This document shows, one piece after another, positions 44,011-56,311 of a DNA stretch of 64,000 nucleotides. The DNA is taken from the NCBI RefSeq assembly GCF_001649575.2, contig NC_051438.1, forward strand, positions 27,043,874 through 27,107,873, read 5' to 3'. The DNA is from Kryptolebias marmoratus (Eukaryota > Chordata > Actinopteri > Cyprinodontiformes > Rivulidae). The notes below the pieces were generated by a model. It saw nothing but the letters and a program-made list of their open reading frames with translations. It was not told where the DNA came from and did no database searches. Within the stretch, counting starts at the first letter, position 1. The number at the start of each line of letters is the position of its first letter. The position numbers and the translations under genes were made by a program.

Positions 44011-45779
44011 CCCTGGATGAGCCCCTTTCTACAAAACAGACAGGTAGTTAAAACAGGGTGAAAAGATCACCTTAAAGAAAACAAGAAAGATTAATGGAGA
44101 AAAATGAGGGGCCTTAAGGTTGCTTTCATCTGGATTTGATTCAGGTCTTTGGTGAGCCATTAACCCAAAGGACAACTGTCCCACTGCTGAAGTGAGAAAT
44201 GAAGCTCCCCTGAGCCGGTTCAGCCTGCAGAAAATTTGAAAAAGTCAAAGACACAACGAGTGATAGTGTTTATGTTTGCTCAGGAATACACTGAGGTTAT
44301 CAGTGATTCTGTAAGCAGATGTAAATGTTTAGGGTGAAATTTGACTATTTGTTTTCTGAAACTCTGCGACAATATTGTCACCCATCAGAGATTTATTTAG
44401 AACTAACATCACACATATATAGAAAAAAACAACAGAAGTTTTCAGTCCAAATGACTTTTTTTGTTGTTAACAATTAAAAAACATGTCACTCCATCAAAAG
44501 AAGGGAAAATATTATTAAAGATCTGAATGCTAGCTGGTTTTGGGACAGATCCTTTCAATACTTGATGACATGACCCATCATAAAACAAGTCATTCTGGCC
44601 AACTAACCTTCAAGTATTTCAACAAATAATATAAAAATGCTGAAGCATGAAGCATCATTATGCAACAGTGGTAACGTGTACATTTAGATAAAAATCTCCA
44701 AGTTTTTCACAGAAGAAATGGCCATTATTTAAAGTAGGATCTCATTGGGTAGTGACAAAATTAGAACGGCACTTGCAAGGGAGTCTTCAGAATGTCTTGC
44801 AATATTTGTGGGCATTCTGAATTTTCTCATGTGAGTCGCAGAGGTTCGCAGCCTTGTTGCTTAAATTTTGAACATGTTCATGAAAATTGTGTGACCATTT
44901 TTTTGTGATTCGGGGATCCTCAGACCTGTCTCAAGAGCACAAGAGCTGTTTTTTGATACCTGCATGGGAGCTCTCCTCTGACAGAAAACATGTTCAGGTC
45001 TAAAAACCACATAGATGATAAATAGTGGTTATTAAAAAAAACTGATCCAAATTTACATATCTTCATTTCAAAAGTGAAGATGGATACAAACAAGCTGAAA
45101 TGGGTGAAGGTGGTCAGTGATATAAAATGCATGACCTGGAATACAGATTTGCAAAACATGCAAGAACAAGATGTGATTTTCAATAACTAGCTTCTCAAAA
45201 ACATGGCCACACAGCTCACTGGCTGCAGACGTTCAGAATTCAGTGAGTCTGCAGCTGAAAATTTGCCTTTTTCTCACGAGTCAAGCTTGAGTCGCCGAAT
45301 AGTCTCCAACAGCCTTTAGCAATTTCAGAAGGGATGTTTTCATGAAAGTAAATTGTGTTTACATATTCCAATGAACAGAAGAAATCTGTAAGTGTTTCAC
45401 TTCCACTGTGCAAACTGTCATTGTAGCAGATTTAGGAATCATTGTCCAACTGAAATTGTTGCTATTCTGCAACAATGTATTGCTTCACATGAGTTTCAGT
45501 AGTTTCCATGTTTCAAGAACATCTACTAGAACACTGTGCAAAAACCATAAAGCATGTTTCAAAACTGGGAAGTGCAGCAGAGAACACATGTCATAAATAT
45601 GTTTCTGCAAGCTGTTAGCATTTTAATTATTTGGGTTTTGCAGTCCCAAAATGTGGAGTATTTTGTAGTATTACAACAACTCCAATAAAAGTCTTTATTA
45701 TCAGGCATCAGGTGTTGCAGAAAGTGGTTAGCTGGACATCTCTTGCACTTCTGATTTAGACATTAATAGTTCCATTGTC
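44011..45779. other. Non-coding sequence; possible diverged repeat at about 44740-45340
   Basis: The part 44740-45340 has words such as GTGAGTCGCAGAGG, CTCACGAGTCAAGC and GAGTCGCCGAAT that recall a fish repeat family, but I have no second copy in the window to support it. The rest is AT-rich background. Confidence 0.35.
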
Positions 45780-46055
45780 ACGCAGTCTCCAAGTGTGGGT
45801 ATAAATAATATAGCCCTGGATGGGAATGTTGCAGCGCCGGTACGGTTCGTGGCAAGTACAAAGCCCACACCTGGCCCTAGAGTGAAATCAAATCTATCCT
45901 GAACTCTGTCTCTCCTCTCATTTTGCCTGAGCAGTTTACCGTGAGCGGGGTTCTGGGTCAGGAGTTAGAAGGAGTGATTTGAGTTCAGGTCAAACACATG
46001 GACAGCTTCACACAGTAATGTGTTTCAAAGCTGTTGCATCATTGCTGTTAAAGGG
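45780..46055. promoter_or_regulatory. Balanced island, possible regulatory element
   Basis: Repeat-free, with a CpG-bearing patch GCAGCGCCGGTACGGTTCG (45832). It adjoins the stronger candidate at 46060-46650. Confidence 0.25.
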
Positions 46056-46059
46056 GAAT

Positions 46060-46650
46060 CTCATTACACTGATTTTCCCTCTTCAAAAATGTCACCACCT
46101 TTAACAAAGACGTCTGCAGGCTTGTTAATCCACAATTTGCTCAGAGCATTTTTTGAATTGTTTACAGTTTAAAATGCCTCACCAATAATGGGTTTTAATC
46201 ACTACCCATTAAACTGCTTTCAGTGCATTAACACCCTCTAAATCCTTGGCAAGTCATTGTGTTTTTTTTAAAAGATCAATAAACCAATTCCTCCTGGTTA
46301 TGTTTTACCTTGTCTGCAGCAATCAGCTTATTGCTGATTAAATCACAGCACATTATCTCCCTGGGATTTATCTCAGCTAAATTGAGTTTCTATCACCATT
46401 CAGTCTGCAGGAGATGGGGCAACGCCTGGTGGGAGAACGAAATAATCATTCATTAACCTCTGACCTGAAAGGAGAGTCAACTGATTTGCTCGAGTGTTTT
46501 TCTTCCACGCTGCCTGAGTGCCGAGCTAAAGGCAAAATGATGATTTACACACTGCAGCTCAAATTTTATTAACCCGCGCTTTGATTTGATGCAGTCACTA
46601 GATCAGCTGATGAAACACGGCGCAAAAATCACCTGAGATCAGAAATTCAT
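46060..46650. promoter_or_regulatory. Candidate conserved non-coding element (best in window)
   Basis: Nearly 600 bp without any repeat and packed with short motifs: CTTGTTAATCCACAATTTGC (46121), CACCAATAATGGGTTTTAATC (46160), the inverted pair AATCAGC/GCTGATT around TTATT (46321-46339) followed by AAATCACAGCA, GAAATAATCATTCATTAACC (46439), and a GATTTGATGCAGTCACTAGA stretch (46583). No ORF crosses it. It has the texture of a deeply conserved developmental enhancer, but conservation is not shown here. Confidence 0.45.
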
Positions 46651-48469
46651 GTGTTCAAAGAAAACAATGCCGTTGCCTGTTTTCTCTTCTTGACTTTAGG
46701 TGTGAAAATAGCCCAAAAATATGCTTTAAAGGGCTGAGAACAAAACTTGAGCATAAGTTATGGAGTGTGACCATTTCAAAGGGATCATCTCATTTGTCAT
46801 TTTGGTTCCAAGTTGTCTTCGCTTTTAAGCATCACAAAGCTGCTGACCCAGTGATGTCTTCATACAGCCATTTTTTTTTTCTCTGCTCACTACACAAACA
46901 TCTTTATACATAAGCATAGTTCTGATTTTTTAAGACTGATTCAAAAGTGAGCTAACACAAGTTATTGGGTCATTTTCAGAACAAAAAGGCTTAAGTTTTG
47001 CAAAGCTAACTTTTCAGAAGCAAGAACAAAAACAAGAAAAACAGACTTGCCGACAGAAAGAGGGCCAAAATATACGAGAACAAAGCTACACCAATCAAAA
47101 TGCATGAGCCAGAAAAGCAGAAACGTAAGCCCTCAAAGGTATTTCACCTGACTTTTAAAGCAATACCCTCAGTATTGATTGTGTTGCCAATGGAAGGTTT
47201 GAGATATGAATCATAATGTGATTCCTTTTTTCTTGCACAGTAGCAGTAAACACAACCAAGCTGCCCCGGGATCTTTCTCTCTGACATTATTAGGAGCTAC
47301 AACTGTGTGAGACTCAACATGGTGTAAAAACAAACCAAATGTCAGCACTCCTGCCCAAGCGCCTGTGCTATAGCCAGCAGCAAATGTAATGAAAGCTTGG
47401 AAGGGTCTGTTAGTACGCCGCTGACCTTTTATACATTTATTGTTCTCCCGACATTTTTCCAAGATGAAGGAGGTGAAAACGGAATGAGGTGCTAAAGCAG
47501 AAATCAGGATTTTCCACTTCCATCCCCTCTCAGCACTGTTAGAGAACGTATCGATCCAAAGCCTTGGACTTCACAGAGGGTCGATGCTCCGTGATTGCCA
47601 ACACTAACTAACTTGTGGCTGCTCTCTTTGGAGACATGATACACTTTTATTAGCTTTTGTGTCACTTTCAGTGTTAGTGGGAAGTGAAAAGGGAGGAAAA
47701 AGGTTTTGCCCACTGGGCTGTTTTCTTTTCCTTTGGAACAAAATCATGAACTTCGCACTGGCTGGTAGCTATCTGGATTTTACACGTCCTGACCCTGACA
47801 TCAACACTGAGTGCGAGGAAACACACTAATGAAACAAATCTCACAATCTGAGTCCTTTTTTTCTTGTAGCACAATGTTTTCTGAACACCACCACATGAAG
47901 TCAGTGTGTGTAATTATTATAAAATGTCGTTTATTAATTTGCAATCTTGAACATGAGCGTTTCGTGGAAATCTTATGACTAGACTGATTATCACTCTGTC
48001 GGCTACTTTAAATTCCAGTTTATTGAGATCTTGTGTAGTCATTTGCTTAACTATATTGTATTGTGCACACGTAAAATAAGTTTGTTGTTTGTTTGTTCAG
48101 TTGTTGCCAGACTGATTATGGTCCTCCGAGCAGACAAAGTTGGAAAAGATAATTCTGGGTCTGTGCTGCGTGAAGATGTGCAGATGGGTTCAAATGAAGA
48201 AAACAATAAACTTTATTTTACCACAAACAAAAAACTTCAACAGCAGAAACTCTCAAAAATGTAAACAAGGAAAGGTTGAAAGCGACTCGAAGATAAAGGC
48301 ATGAATGTCGTAAGAACGTCTGAAATCCTGGAGAGGTGAAAGCTGAGGGAGGGATTAAGGTTTTCCAGATATGTTGATGTAAAGTGTTGCCATAAATGAA
48401 AACACTGAGCATATTGTTTGACTCCACTGTCACTTCTGAGACCACTAATTAGATTTTTAAAAATTCATT
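46651..48469. other. Non-coding sequence of mixed composition
   Basis: The stretch 47210-47720 is more balanced, with open frames of 69-83 codons (minus strand) that lack recognisable domains. No repeat family recognised. Possible minor regulatory content only. Confidence 0.4.
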
Positions 48470-48810
48470 TGTGTTGTATTACTTTTCTGCATTAATGAGG
48501 GAAATTTCTGTCAGAGCAGTTTTATGCATGCCTTCTAGCATCAGGCTGCTGGCCCCTGAGCAGAGGAAGTGATTGAGCAACAACAAGGGAGAAACAGCTG
48601 CTTAATAATTCAGGAGGTTGAGATTAAAAAGTGAGTTTGGTGGGTGTTGTTATTAAAAGGCAGAGTAATTACTTCAGAACTCCATGTCACCGCTTCAATA
48701 AGAGAAGCCTAATTTGGTTACCACCACCTCATGCGTAATTGCGGCGAATGAAGAAAATTTTCAGCACAAAGCTCCCATGATGCACCAGATTTAATAGGAG
48801 GAAACTTCAA
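48470..48810. promoter_or_regulatory. Candidate conserved non-coding element
   Basis: Repeat-free island with TGCATTAATGAGG (48489), GCTGCTTAATAATTCAGGAG (48597), GTAATTACTTCAG (48665), a GAAGCCTAATTTGGTTACC block (48704) and CATGCGTAATTGCGGCG (48730). Repeated TAAT cores without an ORF favour an enhancer. Confidence 0.4.
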
Positions 48811-48933
48811 AACTGATAACTGAAGTCTGCCGTAGTTTTTCTGTCTGCTATAAAAAGAATAACGTTTCTGTTTGTATAGTCAGATGCAAATATTTTCACA
48901 CAAATCAATTTAAATGTGCATATTTTGAAAAGC

Positions 48934-48989
48934 ATATATATATATATATATATATATATGCCGATATATATATATATATATATATATAA
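48934..48989. repeat. Two (TA)n tracts separated by GCCG
   Basis: AT tracts of about 24-26 bp on each side of a central GCCG (48960-48963 region). The whole is self-complementary and could extrude as a cruciform. Confidence 0.95.
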
Positions 48990-49150
48990 TATTTAAAGAA
49001 AAACCTTATGAAATAACTTGATATATCTGATATTAAATGTACTCGGGAAAGCTAACAATGTCTTGCCTTTGTTAAAAGAATATGTTTTTATGATATATTG
49101 CTGATCAACTTTAATTTGGAGGAAACTATTTGGATTTCTTAAGCTTATTT
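48990..49150. other. AT-rich flank of solo LTR copy B
   Basis: Background sequence up to the target-site duplication TATTT at 49146-49150. Confidence 0.5.
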
Positions 49151-49601
49151 TGTCAGGATTTGGGTTCTTGTCTAAGTTGTTCATTGAGTTTCTTTTGTTT
49201 TTGAGTTTATTGTTCTGTTTTTGGTTGTTCCTGTGTTTAGTTTTGTCAGTTGTTGTTTGTGCCGTCTGTGTTCTTTGTTATATTCTCTTGTCCTCAATCA
49301 ATCATTTGTCTGCCTGCCACACCCATCGACACCTGCCCCGAGTTTTGTAATCACTCACCTGTGCCCACTTCTCCTAATCACCTCCTGTCTTTAAAACCCG
49401 GTCATCTCCTCCACTTATTCCCTGGTCTGCCTCTCGTTTTACGCGTCATGTTTAGATCTAGTTCATGTTTTGTATTTAGTTTCTTTTCCTGCCACGTTCC
49501 TGTTTTTGGTTTTCTTCTCATTTTAAATAAATTAGTTACTCCTGGATTTTTCAAGATGAGTCTGCGCATTGGGTTCGCCTCTCTCTCCACCACATCTGAC
49601 A
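49151..49601 (+). mobile_element. Solo LTR copy B (LTR retroelement remnant)
   Basis: It begins TGTCAGGATTTG and ends CATCTGACA, is 451 bp long, and is bracketed by perfect 5-bp direct repeats TATTT (49146-49150 and 49602-49606). A TATA-like CTTTAAAACC lies at 49389-49398 and an AATAAA signal at 49526-49531, with GAGTCTGCGCATTGGGTTCG 3' of it. This fits a U3-R-U5 order. It aligns with copy A at 33647-34004. The 141- and 66-codon frames inside it are T- and C-rich chance frames. With no internal region or second LTR nearby, it is a solo LTR. Confidence 0.88.
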
Positions 49602-49792
49602 TATTTATAGTTTCTTATTGCTATTTTAGGAGTCTACTTGATAAGTTAGCATTAAAAAACAATAATGTTCATTAGCCAGACTGAAAACGAATGCTCCTGA
49701 AATGCAGTCATATCCGTTTACTGTCCTACAGGACTAAATTGTTTGGTGCTTTAATATGTATCTGCTGTAAATTCATTGCTTTGTTTTTGTTT
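49602..49792. other. AT-rich non-coding sequence
   Basis: Background sequence, nothing recognised. Confidence 0.5.
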
Positions 49793-49910
49793 AGGGCCCA
49801 TCCATGTGGAAATTGTTTTATGAAAAAGCTTTTTTTCATTGTTTCAGTCTTGGGTTCGCCCCAAAACAGTATTTTTTGAAAATGGGTTCTGGAGTAAAAA
49901 CATTTTTAAT
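49793..49910. mobile_element. Left-end fragment of a long hAT-like MITE
   Basis: AGGGCCCATCCATGTGGAAA, a GTTTTATGAAAAAGC stretch and ATTTTTTGAAAATGGGTTC match the left part of the element type at 23957-24590 (GGCCCCATCCACA, GTTTTGTGAAAG). No right terminus is nearby, so this is a truncated copy. Confidence 0.55.
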
Positions 49911-49924
49911 GTAACTATTGTATT

Positions 49925-50115
49925 TTTGTGTAGCATTTGGAGTCATCTGATGGCTACCACAGCTAATGGAACTTAGCAAACACAACAATACCTTTAACTC
50001 AGTCAGTTTATTAGAAATTGAGCTAAAATGTGACGTTCTAGAAGCTGAAACTCCTCACTTATTCATATTCTGGGAGCTACACATTGTGCAAGAGCCAGAA
50101 AGTTTCTCTTGAATA
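49925..50115 (-). repeat. Interspersed repeat family R1, copy 5 (inverted)
   Basis: The reverse complement gives CTTGCACAATGTGTAGC, CACATTTTAGCTCAATTTCT, AAACTGACTGAGTTAAAG and a TTAGCTGTGGTAGCCATC block, in the order of R1. It is more diverged than copy 2. Confidence 0.6.
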
Positions 50116-50929
50116 CATCTAATCAAACAAAAGCCCCAACTACATTAAATTAAAACTGGATTTTGGATTTAAAATGCCCACTCAAAGACTAGGAACGTTA
50201 AAAGATCTTTAGTTCAAATGGAAAAGTTTCTCTGCTTTTGATCCTTCAGGAAGTAGATTCAGGCACAATGATAAAAACACATTTAAAGAGCTGGTTTTTG
50301 TTTTGTTTTTTACGATGATATGTCTAACTAAAATCTTTCCAGTCTCTGCTCTCTTCATTTGAAGGCAGCCAAACTCACCACTTGCCAAACACCATTAGGC
50401 AGATGTAGATAACTGAGGGGGAAAAAAGGCTAAGCTTCCAACAGTCAAACATCTGAAGAGCATGTTTTTGTCCTTCTTGTATATTCACAGACCTTGAACT
50501 TGAGCAAAAAGGACAAAATTAACAACCTCAAAAAAGGTATTATGGCATTTTCAGTGTAACTGACAAATTATTGCACAGTGTTAGAAATTAGCTCATCCTG
50601 GGTGATGTACAGGTTGTCTACTTTAAATCTAACTTGACCTTGTCAAATCAACAGTGTATGTGTCTGTATGCGTCGATATTAGGACTGGACTCCTTCCCTC
50701 CACAGGCACTCCATCACAAAAAAAAAGAGGGAGTTGCTACCAGATGGTTAAACAAACACATCGCCCAACTGCCCATAACTCAAATCCACTTAGCACTCTC
50801 TTGTCAACGTGTCTTTTACTCATTCACTACCTCCGCAGTCCTCAGCTTATGCAGAGAAAAAGGAAGGGAGGAGGGAAAGAGGAACAAAAATAATACAGGA
50901 ATAATGAGAATCAGCAAGAAATTCCTAAA
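50116..50929. other. Non-coding sequence, AT-rich
   Basis: No repeat family recognised. The 128- and 79-codon frames starting near 50634 run into a purine-rich patch and show no domain. Confidence 0.4.
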
Positions 50930-51310
50930 GGGTGTGTTTAATTTTAATCATCAAGACTATCCATCCTCAGGAGCTCTCATCTCTCCCCTGCTAACCCTCC
51001 CCCCCATCCTTCCCTCATAGGTGTATTAAAATGAAGGGGAACAGTGCAGCGAGCACCTGGGGTGACAGCACGTGTAAGGGTCACTGAGACGAAGTCTAAA
51101 CGTGACGTTTGACTCGGGCCTTTTTCAGAGCTCTCGGGGAGCTGCCCAGGACTCAGGCCAGGGGTTAAGAGTTTGTAGGTCGACGGGTCACACAATTTTC
51201 CCTTTCCCCTAGGCTTCATCCCTGCGCTTAAAAACCTCAGCGGTGTACTTGAGAGGGTAATTTATTATCCAGAATGCTGTCCAGGTTGGACAAGAAGTTG
51301 GAAGCAGCGA
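50930..51310. promoter_or_regulatory. GC-richer island, possible regulatory element
   Basis: Balanced to GC-rich, with a C-run at 50997-51004, GCACGTGTAAGG (51069; E-box CACGTG), GTGACGTTTGAC (51102; CRE half-site) and GGTAATTTATTATCC (51257). No exon frame with splice signals. Confidence 0.3.
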
Positions 51311-52479
51311 ATTAAGCTTCCCACTTATGAGAACATGAGGTTTTCCTGCAGAAATATTAAACTTATCCACTATGGCTTACAGTTAGATCAATAAAGATTA
51401 CACTTAACTGTTCAGTTACCATAGATTTATCTTTTCTCAATGTTTTTTACTCACACTTTAAGAATGCCTGCTTTTTCAATTAACGTTTTTAGATTAACCA
51501 CACAGATTTGAAGTGTTTAATTCTGCTCAAAACACGTTTATAGTCGGGTTTTGCTGCAAGAGTTCCATTTCAACAACTCAAATTGGAGTATCTTGCTAGG
51601 TATCTCAACCATGCTGATTGCGCATCCTTGCAGCGTCTCGGTGCAGGTGAAAAGGTGAAAAGATAAGAATTATCTCACACACGTGATTGTCAAAGGCACA
51701 GATCACTGACATGCATGCCATGATGCCCAAAAGGGAGGCGTGCTGATGACAGCCATGCTGCATTTGGCCCCTGGAATGTACAGAGGCCGATCTCAGACAA
51801 CTTAACATCAAACGCTGCTCGGCTCTGTCAATCTAATAGCTCTGGATGTGGGATTTATTGGCTCTCACAGGCCAAAAGAGGGACAAGAGGCGAAAGCAAA
51901 ACCAGATTTCCTCTCCCATATCAGTTTCTCTTCTGTCAGTCATCAGTGTTTAAGAAGTAGGTTATTTCGCTACATTAAAGTAAATACATTAAAATTAGTT
52001 CTCTCACATATTCCTTGTGTTTTTAGGGTCTAAATATTAAACAAAGTAAAACAAAAAACAATAATTTTCCTCATGAACCTGCATGTTTTATCTTACAATA
52101 TTCACCTATACACAAACAGCTGACAGTATGTCAGATTTAACCATTTACTCTTTAGCAGTTCTTCTTCTTCTTTATTATTATTATCTACTTGTTTTTTCTG
52201 AGTTCATGTTGCACACAGCAGAAATCGTTCACATTTATTTTACATCATTAAACTTTAAGACTGATGACACAAAAATGACAGCAGAGAAAGGAGAGCAACA
52301 AAGTTGTCTGTGATGAAAATGAACGACAGAAGGGAGTACTCAGGGAAGAGAAGAAAGAAGCGGGACAAAAAGCTGAAGGCTTCAGACTCAGCCTTCAGAT
52401 CCTATATATATTTTTTTTCTTTTTGTACAGAGAAGGATGGAACCTGGAGGACTTCGATTTATCTCTGTTAGCCCTCTGA
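51311..52479. other. AT-rich non-coding sequence with a short inverted repeat
   Basis: Mostly background; 51600-51900 is somewhat more balanced. CTGAAGGC (52372-52379) and GCCTTCAG (52390-52397) form a perfect 8-bp stem. A TTATT-rich patch lies near 52170. Confidence 0.45.
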
Positions 52480-52730
52480 AAAACTCCCTGTCCCTGCTTA
52501 GATAGCCCTGCCAATTTACCATGATGTCATCCCCCTGGCGTGCAGTGATTGATGCATTCTGGCTGCCATCTCTGCGTTAGCTGGAGGCAGGGGAGCAGGA
52601 CTAGGCGGTTAAGGTGGAGATGGGGTAAACTTTCCACAGATAGAGACATCCAAATGTGAGCAGAACCCAGCAAGTGGTTGGTTCAGAATGCTGGATGCCT
52701 GCACTATGGAGAATGTGCCGCTTTTAATGT
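52480..52730. promoter_or_regulatory. Candidate conserved non-coding element
   Basis: Repeat-free and balanced, with CCATGATGTCATCC (52519), GTGATTGATGCATTCTGGC (52546) and GGCGGTTAAGG (52602). No ORF of note. Confidence 0.35.
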
Positions 52731-53140
52731 CCCGGCTCCCCACAGTCAGTCAGTTTTGATGTTGCAAAGACGTTCACAAGCTAAGATTGGTGGTGATGGT
52801 TTTGCTTTTGGTTTTAATGGAGACACAATAGGGGGAAAAGGCCCGGCTCTGATTATATGCGTCCACTCCATCTTCCCTCTGAGTTCTGTTACATATCAAG
52901 TCTGAAGGATGAAAGGACAGAAAGGCGAGATGGAAGGGCGTTGTGTGAGTCGAAGAGTAAATGTTTCACAGATAGTCATGGCGGCATGCTGAGAGGATCC
53001 CAGCAGGGAGCCCCTTTGCTCCTGTCAGCAAGCCAAGTTAGCACTGGTGTTTTAATGGCTCTATCATACATTTCACAACATTTCATACGTATTTATGCCC
53101 AAATGGGGACACAAAATTTCAGATTTATATATACTTTCTA
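52731..53140. other. Balanced non-coding sequence
   Basis: Frames of 75 and 94 codons (plus strand) overlap each other without recognisable domains. A regulatory role is possible but not supported further. Confidence 0.35.
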
Positions 53141-54719
53141 AGCTGTTTAACAAAAAGGGAATAAAATTCCTCAAATCTCTCAACTTAGTTTAGATTTTTT
53201 TATTATTATTTATAATCTTATGTTGTGGGGGTATATGACCAGGAATTGCAAAATACAGTTTTATATGAATAAATATTTATTTTTGGTTTTTTTTTTTTTT
53301 TACCAAAACGTCACAGACAAAATAGCACAACTCCTCATCAATGTGACTTTTTAATGGCTTGTTTCCCCCAAAGTGTTCATTATTACCTCTGGATCAATAT
53401 CATTTAAAAAAAAACATTCAAACTGGCATAAAGTCAATGACTTTGTCACTGAATGTGTGAATGAGTAAACAGTGTTGTGCTTTTCAGCTCCGTATCGATG
53501 TATTCATGATTAATTAGTGGCCCATATTCATTCCCTACATTAAAAGATCAGAGACACATATTTAAAATTCAAACGGCTTTGATTTTTATTATTTTTTACA
53601 ACCTAGTTCATGACTAGCTTATGTAAATAAAACTTAACATAAGGAATACATTGTCAGTGTTTAAATTTTGCTTTTAGTTTCTATTTTGCTAAATTCAGAA
53701 ACATAACCCACCTTGTGTGGTTAAGGCAATTAAGATTTCTGGTAAGGATTAAGAAAACCAAAGTAAAACAATAATAAAACTAAAATCTGTGTCACTAAGT
53801 GATAAACTACTACTATTTGAAAAATGCACAATTTATGTCCATGGGCACAAATATATTGACTGTCACCTTTGTACAGTTTGTTTAGACTCTGTTCACTGAC
53901 ACAATTAGAAAAAAATGCCAAAAAGACAATGTTGATGCAGTCATGGTTGTGCAAAGGTTTCGTTTACATTGAAACATACAGTCCATGTAAATAACATCTA
54001 AATTACCTCTCTGATGGCAGCATATATACTGCATAAATCTGAAAACTAGCAGACACTTTTTAATGCAAAATGAAGAACTGTATTTAATGAGCTAGAATCT
54101 GAATCTAACCAAGTATTTATCAAGCCTGGACTTAATCAAACAAAGAGTAAAACCTTAAGAATAAGTTAAAAAAATACATGAAAACTGCACCAGGATGGTC
54201 TCAAACTGGAGCTTCATTTTTCAGGTTCTGTGATTTTCCTCCACTTTAGCTGATTTATTAGACTCTTGTTTATATCTAAGCACTCCAGAATGATTTCGCT
54301 GCTTTTGCTTTCAGTGACTAATTTTAAATTAGGGCTTCAGCACAAAAGGACACAGCGTTTATCTTGGGAAAATTGTGAAAAATGGCTGACTTTAACACTT
54401 AAAATAAGAAAATGCTGAATATATTTACATAGTGCTGTCTCATATAGCTGATTAATAATCTTCCATCTCAGCACACTTTGGAATAAAACAAAATTTAACG
54501 AATGTCTGTAACAGAAACCTAATTGTTCCTAATTCATATACATATGTAAACATTTTGCATATATCCTAGAACTAAGATGTGTCTTTACTTGAACAGAAAT
54601 AAGATTTTTGATCTGATGTTTTGTTGTTGTGTACAGATGCAGTGTGCATTTAATGTGTTTTGAATGTGAATTCATGTAAATGTCTTTAAAAAGTCACATA
54701 TGTGTTTATAAGCTTGCCT
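53141..54719. other. Very AT-rich non-coding sequence
   Basis: T-run at 53287-53300; otherwise background with nothing recognised. Confidence 0.5.
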
Positions 54720-54990
54720 TTTGGCATGCAGAGAGCCGCCTGTGTTGCAGGGGAAGGCGTTCGCTGCTACACAATCAGTATCGGCCCCTGCTCCTTTTCA
54801 AGTGAGACTGAACATGAGGCGCAGGGAATTGAGGTGCATTGATCTGTCCTCTGCAGCGTCTCCCTGAACCGGTGAAATAATTAACCTCGCTGGCACAGAC
54901 ACGGGAAGCAACAACAGAGTATCTTTGAGAGGTTAATTAAAAATAAAAGCACAAGGGGGAAGGGCAGAAGGTGTGCTCACCAGGGAAAAG
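54720..54990. promoter_or_regulatory. Candidate conserved non-coding element
   Basis: Sharp rise in GC between AT-rich flanks, with CACAATCAGTATCGGCCCC (54770), CCGGTGAAATAATTAACCTC (54869) and GAGGTTAATTAAAAATAAAA (54929). No exon frame. Confidence 0.4.
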
Positions 54991-56311
54991 TGCACTGACT
55001 TCCAAATGAGCTCACTCCACAGTGTGGATGTCTGTGGTCAGCATACAATACAGTATAAAAAGAAGCTGCTTTGTTTTCTGTATAAACCATAGTGAGCAGG
55101 TGAACACAACTAAACTTTTAACAGATATGAATCAGTGATGGAGCGAAAACACGAAGATTAGTAAGAACTGTACAAAACAAGTCATTTGTTATTATTCGCA
55201 GCTGTTAAATTATTTGAATAAGAATTGAATTCTTGTGATTTTAATTATGATCACAGTTTTAATTATGTCTGACAACAACAGAGACAAAGAGAAAGGCAGC
55301 ACTGCTGTATGTAAACAATAAGGTGATGAAATAAAATAAACAGTAAAACAAAGACACAAAACCAAAATCCCAGCATTTGTGCTGATGTTGTGTATTTTTA
55401 ATCATCTATAATGTGAAGCACAACTTGTGTATGTATTCGCTCAAAGAAACAAAAGAAGCTTTAATATTGTAAGTAAATGTTCAGTCAGCAAAAGTAATCA
55501 GTAATTAAAAATGATCCTAATTACTGTGGACCTTTGTCATGTTTGTAGTTGTGTTATATTGCTTCTCAGTTTTTGTTTTGTATGTTTATTTCTCCACCCT
55601 TTTGGTTACTCAGCACTTTAAACACCTGTTTTCACTCAGTAATCACCACTCCCAGCAGATATAAGCTCAACTTTTGGTCAGTTTACATGTCGTATCACAG
55701 CCTCGGTCACTTGGTCATCGGTTCAGTCGGTTATTTTATGAAATATTATACAGATCTCTTTGGAATTACAGCCTGGCTGCCTGCACCTTTAGGTCCACAC
55801 CAAGTAACACTATGCATCATTACTTGATGAACAAACACTCAATGCAAAAAGGCAAATAATCTAAAAATATTTAAACGTAACACTTTAAAATACAGACTGT
55901 GAAATTATCCTTTTTTGCCAACGAACAAAAGAGAAACTAATCAGGAATTAATTTATAAACTCTTAATCACAGTTTGTTAAACAGCTTTTAGATAATGATT
56001 ATTTAATGGTCAGTTAGATAAAACATCTGTGATGGTAACTGTACATCATGATGAAAGTGATTTTTCTTACCTAAACTTCTTTTAGACTCAATAAAACTGG
56101 ACAACATTTAAAAGTGTCTTACCTGATATTATATAATGCGGTACAATGCAAAATAAAGCAGTTTTTGGGATTGTAAAGGAGCAGAATGATTGTCGGTATA
56201 ACCATTAAAAACGAGTCAGAAGCTCAGTTTTAGCTTTACAGGCGGGTCTCGTCTTTATGTAAAATGTGGGCTGATTAAAAAGGCAAAGCATCTCATGGAA
56301 AGGGGGCTATA
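54991..56311. other. AT-rich non-coding sequence
   Basis: Background sequence. The overlapping 92- and 61-codon frames at 55549-55859 have no recognised domain. Confidence 0.5.

Noticed and set aside
44740..45340. Words resembling a fish repeat with GTGAGTCGCAG and GAGTCGCCG
   Set aside because: No second copy in the window and no terminal structure; resemblance is from vague memory only.
49250..49675. 141-codon open frame, the longest in the window
   Set aside because: It lies mostly within solo LTR copy B, in its T- and C-rich U3, and has no domain.
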